This document shows positions 50,177-60,185 of a DNA stretch of 64,000 bases, one piece after another. Within the stretch, counting starts at the first letter, position 1; every line of letters begins with the position of its first letter. Where the stretch lies: positions 1,360,628-1,424,627 of the forward strand of contig NW_002060943.1 in the NCBI RefSeq assembly GCF_000150275.1, read 5' to 3'. The translations under genes were made by a program, and so were the position numbers. The notes beneath the pieces were generated by a model. It was not told the origin of the DNA and did not search any database. It saw only the letters and a list, made by a program, of their open reading frames with translations. Origin of the DNA: Trichoplax adhaerens (lineage: Eukaryota; Placozoa; Uniplacotomia; Trichoplacea; Trichoplacidae).

Positions 50177-51654
50177 GTTGGTTGAATGATGTCTCTCCAG
50201 CAATCTCTTGCAGCAAATTGGCTTCCTTGGCCACCGGATCGACCGCACTTGCTGCTCTGTAGAGTACAGTACAGAGTGCAAGTTTGTACCGTAGAGTACA
50301 GTACAGTACTGTACACAGTCCTGTGCGGTGTTGTTACTGCACTGTACTGTACAGTACAGTACACTGTACTGTTCAGTACAGTACTGTCAATCCAGGACCC
50401 GGGACGGACCGGGATCAATCTTCTGGAGCCTCTAAACAATGTACAGTACAGTACAGTGTACTGTAGACATTACTGTACACTAGTGTACAGTACAACAACA
50501 ATGTGATTTGTCGAATACTGTACTGTACAGTACATACCGTACAGTACAGTACAGTACTGTACTGTACTACAGTGCTGTACCGCGTGAACCGGTTCGAATC
50601 AGAGTACTTTAAGGTGCCCTAAAATCACAAGAGTGAATCAAAATGTAATAAAAATTATACGAATATAAAGCTGAATAACTTGGCTTTTTAATTTCATTGA
50701 TTAAAATGAGGTTAATTAAGTAACTTTTACGTAATATTGTACATAGACTGTGCAATAAGTACAGTACTGTACCCTAAAGGCAAGAAGGAGAACCTACAGT
50801 ACTGTACACTGTACAGTGTAGAGTACTATCAATCTAGGACCCGAGACGGACCCGGGATAAGGTACAGTACTGTACAAGTGTACAGTATGTACTGTACATT
50901 CACACGATGAATTTTTTACAGTACTGTACTGTACTGGATTGATGATTCAAAACTTTTTGCAGTGAACTCTACAGTACTGTACTGTACAGTACAGTACAGT
51001 ATATGAAATCACTGAAATCACGAAGGCTCAAGAAAAAAATTCACCCCTTTTGCTCAGCGCTACAGTACTGTACACTGTACTGCACAGGACATACTGTACT
51101 GTACAGTACGTTCATGTCATACTGATAATCTATCATCGGAGATATCCTTCTAAGGGTATACTGTACAGTATACTGTACAGTATGTCGTATAAATGTCACA
51201 TTCAATGTAAATACTAGACAGCAATTTCAAGGGAATACTGTACAACTTGGATTTTGGAACGAAAGGGAGACATCGAAAATAATCAGATTGTACAGTACAG
51301 TACTGCACAGCAGAGTACAGTACACTGTACTCTACTCTACTGCAGTGGACTGTAAACCAGCATCATTGTACTGAACTGCTTGCGCACATGGGCAGTACGC
51401 TACAGAAGCTTCACGTCACCAGGGCACGATTGCACCATGCTTCAAATCGGCTTGATAGACGAGCATGTGCTCTCGGCCTACGATGCCTGATGACTAGCGT
51501 ACCGGTAACGTCAGTCAAGGCGGTAGTGAGGCTACCAGTGACGTCGGTAGTGACAGTGACTCTTGCAAGGGATGACTGGGTAGGACGATGACTTGAAAGA
51601 AGGGTCATACCACTCTGAGGTCTAGCGCATATCATTATCATTACGATATTGAAA
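50177..51654. other. Divergent promoter region between RRM-GYF gene and TOMM40
   Basis: The two start codons are head to head 1.5 kb apart. The region is dominated by the GTAC palindrome field listed separately. Its last 200 bp before TOMM40 is more GC-rich and unique, with CRE-like words GTAACGTCA (51505) and TGACGTCG (51539), and is the likely TOMM40 core promoter. Confidence 0.6.
50258..51370. repeat. Dense GTACAGTAC/GTACTGTAC palindrome field
   Basis: Dozens of overlapping TACAGTAC, TACTGTAC and TACACTGTAC words occur, often in runs of several units (near 50305, 50345, 50445, 50535, 50980, 51160 and 51295). Each word is close to its own reverse complement, so long stretches can fold on themselves. 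Two unique inserts share a relative of CAATCCAGGACCCGGGACGG (near 50390 and 50830). No known mobile element is recognisable. Open frames reading YSTV or CTVQ on either strand here are by-products of the repeat. Confidence 0.9.
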
Positions 51655-54600
51655 ATGGCGTCGGCTGGCGGTCAAGGGAGTCCTCAATTTCCTGGAGGTT
51701 TAGCTCCTCCGCCTCCAGCTGCAAATCCCAGTCATCAATCTGGGCAACAGGATGCAAATGCTGCTAATGGATCGAATAATACACTGAACAACGATTGGGT
51801 ATGTCCGGGTTCATTCGAAGAATTACATAAGAAATGCAAAGGTACGAACTCGCAAGACACCATTTCTCCATAAGCATCCTTATACTTTTTGGTGAATTGG
51901 AGACATGGATAGAATAAATCAATAAGTCAATTGCAACTTCAACTCTGCCTATGGATATAAGTTTAGCGTATTGTATAGGACATTGCTGATGATAGACGTT
52001 AGGCAAGAAGAGCGCAATCGTCATGTTACAGTAAAAGTCACTTTGATGATGCCACAATGATCGCCAAGACTGCTTGTGCAACAACACCAGTAATATCAGT
52101 CAACCCCCTGATTTAGTCCATGCTAATCATGATTGCTTGTAGGTAACCGTTATCATAGGCCGATGGTAGTCTTGTTACCTATCTCTCATAGTAACATCCA
52201 TATTCCAATGAGTTCATGACTCTGCTATGGTTGCTTTCAAATACTTTCCTTCATATTCCACAGTTGGAAGATGAACTCATACATTCCGTTTTCAATGGAA
52301 GTTATTGGCCAGTACAGTAGTTTGTTTTCATTAGGCAACTTAGCATAGTGTCATAGTCCATCCGCTGCTGTCTACAGTAGATACGAATAAGGTAATGATT
52401 CCAATTGAAAATCGACCATGTAATCATGATTTCGCTAGCATCATGACTACTAAGATGCTCGTAACTAGTTTTAGGCGAGCCTGTGCATAGGCTCGATCTT
52501 ACTATTTCAACCTACGATACAAATCTCCTGTTGCCAAATAAATAAATTAGCCTAGGATATCAGCAGAATAGGACGTGCTGAACATGACATTGATATGCCT
52601 TAAGCCAATAGGTTAGCACGCAATAGCTGACTTAATTACTGATCGATCCGAATGTGGTAGAGATTGGCCTTAGCCGTTACACCAGACCTTCCCATTGCAT
52701 ATCTGCTACTGTATTCTGTAACAACGCTTAGCTTGATGACTTTCTGAAACTTAATATTGAACTACCATGTCGTCGAGTTACAATTTTAATCTTACTTGTT
52801 GCTGAATCGCTACATAGTGATGGAACATCTCTATTAATACCGCTTGCCATCATCAAAACTCACATTCATAGTATATCCTGTACAAGTGAGGAGTTTGCTG
52901 TTTTTCGATACAGATTTGCAATTAGTATAATTAGTTCTTTATAAAGCCAAGTCTACATGACAATCTAGAATGAAACGGATCGCTCATGTTTTCACCTTAA
53001 TTGCAATCTAGACGTGTATGTAAATGACTGCTAACAAATGTGATAGCGGTGCGAGTAAAGTATCATCAGCGACGCCATCCAATGAAGATCTGTTAAAATT
53101 AATTGTACAATATAAAGCCGTAAAGTATCGAGGCCGGTAGTTTTACCTTTGTCCAGTTTGTTCAGTATAACTTGGTTGCTTACGATGTCAATTGTGCTAC
53201 AAAAAAAGTACATGGTCTTGTTTAACCTTAGCTTTACTCAAACGTTATTTGTAACATGAATCTACTTGTACAGTACATGGTAATTGTATATTCACATTGC
53301 ACACATCATGGCATCATATCGTACGCCTAGATAACTTTTAGATCACTTCAAATAGTACATAAGATGATGGCATGTTAATGTGTAACAGTTGGTACTGAAT
53401 GTTGATGATATCGCTTTTTAATCTTTTCCCATAACTTGACTTTTTCAGACTTAATGCCACAACCTTTTGAGGGTTGCAAACTACTCATTAATAAAGGTCT
53501 TAGTAGTCACTTTCAAGTCAATCATAGCATCCATTTAAGTTCAGCAAACAATTCTTCCTACCATTTCGGTGCAACTTACGTTGGTAATAAGCAGCTGTCC
53601 CCTACGGAGGTTTTACAATTTCTAAATTAAGACATTTGTGTTTCAATGAATAGTATGCAAAGAAATGGCATTTCGCTTAACTGACATCATTGATATTATT
53701 ATTACCTATTATCTTTTAAAGGCGTTTCCTGTGCTTGTTGGAGACATGGATAATAATTATAATTTAAACGCTCAGATAATTCATGAAATTGTCCACGGTT
53801 TGAGAACCAAATGTGTCATTCAGGTAAACTCAAGTAAAGAATTGAGAAAATTAAATGATAATTTTGATATGAAAGGAAATGGGAATATTTATAAAAACAC
53901 ATTGAGTACTTGCATCTATAATATACTGTCAATTTTAATTCAATCCAATGCAATAATCACAGACTCAGAAAGCTGTATGGCAAATGGCTCAGCTAGGTCT
54001 AGATTACCGTGGTAAAGATTTTGTTGCTAGCGTTACAACAGCAAATCCTAATATTATCGATGAATCTGGTGTAGTAGCCTTTCATTACCTGCAAAGCATT
54101 ACTCGGAAGCTTTGTTTAGGAGCTGAATATTTATATCAGTATGGTGGTGGGATGGAAGGAGCAGTACTCTCCCTAGGCGGTCGATATACAGGTAAGAGAT
54201 AAATATTATTGTCTTCACGTCATAGGCAGCTATTCGCAATGCAAGATACACCGTTGAATACAGTAGTTGGATTGTGAATGAATATAGCCATCAACCTCAA
54301 CTGTAGTCATGCAGAGACGTTAGGAGGATTATAAGTAAAAATTTCTATATATCGATTGTTTTATTTAACAGGAAAAAATTGGATTGCTGCTGCAACTGCT
54401 AGTGGCATGAACGTAAATATGACTTACTATCATATTGGGAACGAATCGGTTCGTGCTGGAGTCGATCTTGACGTTAATCTTAGAACAAGGGAAAGTGTAG
54501 TTAGCTTAGGTTATGAATTGGACGTCCAAAAAGCAAACATGACCGTAAAGAATTCAATCGATAGCAATTGGACGATAACGTCGGTGATAGAAAAGAAATT

Positions 54601-54691
54601 ACTACCTATGCCGTTTACTTTAACACTTAGTGGCATACTCAACCATGTATCAAATAAATGCCAATTTGGTGTTGGATTTATTGTTGGATAA
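51655..54691 (+). CDS. TOMM40: TOMM40, mitochondrial outer-membrane import channel
   Basis: Exons: 51655-51841, 53449-53609, 53722-53823, 53963-54191 and 54372-54691; all phases agree, giving 332 residues against about 361 in human. TOM40 is the 19-strand beta-barrel pore of the TOM complex through which almost all nuclear-encoded mitochondrial proteins pass. A Pro/Gly/Asn-rich N-terminus ([15 protein letters not shown]) precedes the conserved [13 protein letters not shown]. The barrel follows with [77 protein letters not shown] and KNWIAAATA. The last strand, [10 protein letters not shown] at the stop, is the SAM-recognised beta-signal. ATG at 51655 lies within AAAATGGCG, which also resembles a YY1 site. 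Intron 1 (1.6 kb) shows nothing recognisable. Confidence 0.97.
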
Positions 54692-55520
54692 TGGAAATAT
54701 TGTAGATCCTTGACTTCTATTATTGCACACTGTATCTTAGGATGTTGGTTCATCACCGCATGTGAAATTGGTTTCAGGTTCAAGTAACGTAAATTAATTT
54801 GTAATTACCATCATGTCACTTTGACTAACAGCGCTTCCGGTTCTTCCATATATCTTATACATGAATCGTCAATTTTTTTGCCAGTCTTACAAGATGGACC
54901 TGAATTGTTGGATTGTGCTTGTATTTTTATGTTTATTTTATAATTTGAGCTTCTATTCAAATCTGGAGAAACATTTTCTTTTGACCAATTTAGAGGAAAT
55001 GTAATATAAAATTAAAAAATTGCTTGCTACTTCAGCTAAAACTACCTTACTCGTGCATTGTCTTCTTTACATGACTCATTTATTAATGCATGCAATAATG
55101 TGGAAATACCAATTTATGCAGCCCATCATCATACTGTATTGCCTTACTGTATGGCCGTCTTGTTTGCTAGAGTGAACTTTTGCTAAGGATGGTAATTTAT
55201 TTATTCGACGAGTCGGTTTGTAGATGAAGAACTAATTTTGGCGTCATCGTTCTTTCAAGTCGTTGTAGGAAATATCATGCATAAGAAGAGGACAAATTCG
55301 CTCTACTGTAAACTTATTCTAAATACGCGTATATACGATATCATCTTGGAGAAAGGTTGAAGGCATGACCTCTTTAGTAGAGATTTCCAATAAAACCTTC
55401 AAATAGTTTCTAAATAATTTAAGATGCAAATCCGTTAGATGCCCCCTATTCCATGGCCATCCATAGAAATTGACTCACAATCAGCGTTCCGATATACAGT
55501 ATCTCATCATATTAACTACT

Positions 55521-55755
55521 ATCGCTGGTTAGTCTCTTTCAGTTGTCTTTTCGTCAGCCATAGTGTTTGATTCAGGTATCTATATTGGAAACCATATCAT
55601 TTCAAGTTCTGTCGCCTGTTCGTCTCCTTGACATGCTTTTTCGTTAGCCATAGTATTTGATTCAGGTATCTATAATGGCTACTGTATCATTTGAAGTTCT
55701 GTCGCCTGTTTGTCTCTATCAGTTGCATTTTCGTTGGCCATAGTATTTTAGCCTG
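55521..55755. repeat. Tandem array, 90 bp unit, about 2.5 copies
   Basis: The phrase TAGTRTTTGATTCAGGTATCTAT begins at 55561 and 55651, and a truncated third start is at 55741, exactly 90 bp apart. Each unit also carries TTCTGTCGCCTGTTYGTCTC and TTTTCGTYAGCCA. The spacing and identity suggest recent duplication. Confidence 0.9.
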
Positions 55756-55798
55756 AATCATGGAGATATAACCTTCTATCTCCATGATCTGAATACTA
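55741..55798. repeat. Hairpin (inverted repeat) capping the 90 bp array
   Basis: The inner arms ATCATGGAGATA (55757-55768) and TATCTCCATGAT (55777-55788) are perfect 12-base complements around an 8-base loop. Outer arms TAGTATT (55741) and AATACTA (55792) extend the symmetry. The structure begins inside the third copy of the tandem array. Confidence 0.8.
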
Positions 55799-56037
55799 TA
55801 TCTTAGCCTACCCTAGTATACTGCCATGGTCGTAATTGTCCAGTCTCGACATTGTAGTTTCTGTCTTGGCAACACTACAGTAATAATCATACTGTAGTAA
55901 GTGATGGCCTGTGTTATTTTATACAGCTTTGTTAGTAAACAGCACGCTTTGGCAGAGGACGGCCATTCACTATATATTTCATATCGTGCTTTGACCTATA
56001 CTATACACTGAATAGTGTCTTGTATAAAAGTAGCCTC

Positions 56038-56050
56038 GTAACCTAGTAAC
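56038..56050. promoter_or_regulatory. RFX X-box-like site upstream of JHY-like gene
   Basis: GTAACCTAGTAAC reads as left half GTAACC, one-base spacer, right half AGTAAC, fitting GTNRCY-N(0-3)-RGYAAC. It lies about 0.8 kb upstream of the predicted start codon. The right half and the spacer length match the site upstream of the DNAAF8-like gene. Confidence 0.5.
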
Positions 56051-56845
56051 AAAGCCTGCGGGGGAACTCCGATGCAATAACGTTTATATGGTATAGTATT
56101 AACAATATCGCGAGTACTTTAAGCTCGATAGTTAATGTAGACGCCTTTTAACCTACTATCCACTTACTTAGCTATTTATTGCACTATCATAGCGATTCAT
56201 TGCAGCACGAATGCTGGCAGTTCCTATCTAAGCGACATACTCGTACTTCACCGTGCGCTGTGGAATATGTGCCAACAGAAAGATGTAAATAACGCAAATC
56301 GATGATCGAATGTCAATCACGATAAAGGGTACAATCTTTATTCTGTGGATACCGCTGCTATGGTAGCCTTAATATTGCTTAAATAACCCTGAAGGAAAGA
56401 AATGTAAGTTTAGTACCAATTAAAGCTCTGATCGAGAACACTGATATACTTTGAGAAGTAGTTCTGATGATTTTGGTTTGAAAGAAATCAATTGTTGTAG
56501 ACTGTTTTGACATTAAACGCAATATTATCAGATTCAATAGGACATTCACAAATCTTTAAAAATATTTACGATTGGGATATCTTGTTCGATTAAAGTAGTA
56601 GATCCATGAAAATAGTGTTTTATGCCTTTACTATATATAAGCTTAATACATGTGAATTATAATGTTGACATCAGATAGAAGTACCATCAAGGCCTTAAGG
56701 GTGTGCTAGCCGAGATATAATTTGCTCATCACATAAAAAGGCTTAATAAAAATAAGCACCATTGGTACATCGGTTTAGTCAAGTTACTCACTATTTCATA
56801 TTTCTTTTCCAATTCATTACACAAAATATAATTGCAGAAGGCGAT

Positions 56846-58887
56846 ATGGCTGAGTGGAATCAAAGACAAGAATTATCATATATGACTGATAGTATACCTA
56901 TAAATACATCGATAATTTCCAGTAGCAGTAACAACGAAGATATAGGCAAGAGGTACCATAAAGTGTATGCATATTATCCAATTTTGTCTCGTTTATAAAA
57001 GTTGCAATTTGCTCTTCCTAAATGTAATTATGGTTATACTATACTTCAATCGCTAGTCCTATTCAGAAAGACATCAATTCTCAGAATAAGACATCAGAAG
57101 TTGGCAATCAGTATGTCTATTCTAGAACAAAACCAAAAAGTTACGCATTTATGCATATGAAAAAAAAATTAAAAGATAAAAATAATAAAACATGTAACGA
57201 CACCAATAGTATCGATGGCAAAACACTCAATTCGCCAAAGAGGGAAATTCAATTCTCATCCAGAGCGAGCACTCTCTCTAATCAAGACATAATTCTTACT
57301 GATGATAACGGTGAAAGAGAGTCTACATGGAATTATACAAGCCAACCCCCAACTCAAGTACCGGCACATATTAATCCGAAAGTTTACGAAGAATATGATA
57401 ATGTATACGACTTCGAGCCAAATAATGAATCATTTAATTATGATTATCATTTAGATGAATACCCTAATGAATATAACGATATGGAGAACAGCAACACACC
57501 AACAAATGCCGACTTAAATGTTAGCTATTCTTCCGTAGGTAGTAATATTAGAACATATCGATCAGATCATAGCACAGGGCAAGAATCCAACTACAAGCCA
57601 TACAATTTGCAAGATTATAAACGTATTGCTGACAAAAGTAACAAACTAGGAGGGTTAGGTCCAGATAAACTAAATAATGAATACCAAGAAAAGGTATATG
57701 AAGTGTTATCTAATGCTGAATTATAGCTCTTGTACATCACGCTGATCTTTGATCTATATAACATGTAGCAAGAACGGGCTTTCAAGCAACAAGAATATGC
57801 AAAATTAATCCGTCAACAACATTTGAAGGAGAAAAAACGCTGGATTAGTAGAAACGCAAATAAGGAAGCTAATAATCAAAATCAACTATCAAGAGCGAAA
57901 TTGGTATGGCAATATTGATCAATTATATATCATATGTTACTAAGGACTTTTAAATTGAATGAAAGCATACGTACAAACACATACCCGTATGATTGATTTT
58001 GTACTATTACAAGCATATATTGCAATTGCAAATTATTTATAGATTATGTCTTATAGCTTTCTTGCATCTTTAGAAAATCCTCCGATCGTGCATTATCTAG
58101 TATTTCGAACTTCTGTAACTAAACCTATACTTTATAATGCTTACGACATGAATTTAGGTACTATTGAAAAGAGAACTATTACTGTAGTGCTGCAATTCAT
58201 CGAAAAGGCCATTTAATTAAACGATACACAATTCAGGGACCTATATTGCTACACAACGGATTAGTGTTTAGTTTCGCTAGGCAGTTATCCTTTAAAATCG
58301 AAATTTTTCTTTATAAAAGTACATGAAGATAATAAAGTAATACGTGTTTAGGATTTCGTATTAAGGAAATAACACGATGGATCTCTTTAAGCTACTATAG
58401 AAAGGTTCAATCAATGCTACCTCTATTATGAGAAATCTACTTACTAAAAACTCACCGAGTAGCTATTAACAGCCATTTGAATTACTCTTTCTGATGATTA
58501 ATTTAGACATTTAATGCAATTAAATAATCATTATTGATTATCTAGGCAGCTGAATATGCTAAAAATATACCCCGACCAAAACCCGCTGCTAAGCCGAAGG
58601 AGACTACCAATAACAAAGCATCACTAACAACAAAAAAAGGAAATCCTCAAACACAAAAAAAGTCGACAGAATTTAGCAACCGCAAGGTCGCGGTAAATTC
58701 GGCAGCTCGAAGCTTCACTTCAAAACATTCCATGACTATCTCCTCTGATAATTTGGCAAATTTCGTTCAAAATACAGAAAATGCTGATGCTGATGATACA
58801 AAACTATCAGTAATTGAAATGCTAAAACAAAGACATGAGAGAGATAAATTAGCTGCAGCAAAAATAAAACAAAATCTAAAACTATAA
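56846..58887 (+). CDS. JHY: JHY (C11orf63)-like protein
   Basis: Exons: 56846-56962, 57067-57693, 57769-57903 and 58546-58887; all junctions are phase 0, giving 406 residues. JHY is needed for motile ependymal cilia in mouse, and its loss causes juvenile hydrocephalus. Most of exon 2 is low-complexity and hydrophilic (Asn, Ser, Asp, Tyr rich). The recognisable part is C-terminal: YKPYNLQDYKRI, KLGGLGPDKL, KQQEYAKLIRQQH and AEYAKNIPRPKP, then a Lys/Thr/Ser-rich tail. The DYK...LGGLGP...EYA...EYAK-PKP layout is what I recall of the vertebrate JHY C-terminus. No membrane segment or enzyme motif is seen. The first exon's donor (GTGTAT after 56962) is weak but is the option that keeps frame. It is shorter than vertebrate JHY, and the assignment rests on the C-terminal third. 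Confidence 0.62.
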
Positions 58888-60185
58888 TAAGTTCATAATC
58901 GTTCAAACTCATTCAATATATCAAAGAGTACCTTACTAAGAAATTTCGCTTTATTTTTCTGGTAATTGAACGAAATTAACATGATACCTGCAGTATTTAT
59001 AATGGCTAGATCCTTTAAAATCAACTCTGAACAATTTTAACCTATTGCGATGTACATTTGTAATATATTTCAAATTATTAGATATCCAAGGCTTAGTGTC
59101 AGATTGTTATTTAGAATCGTTCGTATAAATTGACATAGTAGATGTTTATTACAGTTAACAAAATCTAATTTCAATGCAATGTAACTATTCAATATGTAAT
59201 ATATACTAAGCGTGTATATTTACTCTTGTAATTATATCAAATTACTTCTGCCTGCATCAATACTACTTGCAGCATGATGCTAACGCTATTATATTCACAA
59301 ATAAAATAGATTTTATATCTATGAAGACTTGTATCTGGAGATAGAATTTCACTCTTACATTCTTAATGAAGTACCGTAATAGTTCAATAATACGTAACTG
59401 CTAAGTTTCATTTCTCATGATTTCACCAAGAAAACTATAAATAGGTTAGAATGCACATTTTGTATATGCCACAGAAGCGATTTCTGATGCTATTTCATTC
59501 CTTAATTTTGCAAGTACCTTAACTTAGCTATGACGTGTGGAATATTACTACACTTATTATAAATTAAGTCTTTATTTAAAGCTTACAACTAAAATTAAGG
59601 CTTTAATATCTAAAAATAAGTTCATTAACACGATTACGGTAATATTCTCAAAGTTAACACTTGGCTAACTGAATATAGTAATGTCAAATAAGTCGTAAAG
59701 TGTTAGCTTCTTTTCTGATATACTAATAGATCAAAGCTGATCTTGTATACGGCACTTGATTTATTAGAGATTCGTAGCTTGTGGAAAAACCGACTATAAG
59801 TGCACAAGGCTTGATTAATTAAATTTAATACCCCTTTGTATACCTTTGAGAAATCTGCTCTACAAAGACGATTATTATGAACAAAGTAGAAGGCTAGAAA
59901 TAAAATAAAATTTTTCGTCCACTTTAATTGCTCGTATTCTACTTGAATTAACACAAAGTATTCGATCAATACATATAATATACAATCATTTTATTTTTAC
60001 ATCATAATCATGAAATCTGTATATCTCATAATATCTATAATGTTTCTGGCCTAGAATAATATCATCAAGCATCCCCCCAAAATATTATACAACTATATCA
60101 ACCTATTCATTATTTGTTAACAAAATACTTTGGTAGTATTTTTCAGTAATTTACATACGAGTATTTAGCAATGGAATTATTTAAT
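58888..60185. other. Convergent intergenic spacer
   Basis: AT-rich DNA between the 3' ends of the JHY-like gene (+) and the ADAM gene (-), with several AATAAA words (for example near 59300). No exon, RNA gene or repeat array was recognised. Confidence 0.6.

Larger units (their letters stand above)
54692..56845. other. Intergenic region between TOMM40 and JHY-like gene
   Basis: It holds a 90 bp tandem array that ends in a hairpin (55521-55798) and an RFX X-box-like site (56038). No additional coding exon was recognised, although a 5' untranslated exon of the JHY-like gene could lie here. Confidence 0.6.

Noticed and set aside
50041..50506. Open frames of 60-132 codons on both strands rich in YSTV/CTVQ
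   Set aside because: They read through the GTAC palindrome field. The repeat has no stop in several frames, so the frames are by-products. Only exon 50020-50176 of the RRM-GYF gene is real coding there.
50591..50600. GGTTCGAATC, a perfect tRNA B-box word
   Set aside because: No A box, anticodon stem or acceptor stem could be folded around it; the flanks are GTAC palindromes and unique AT-rich DNA.
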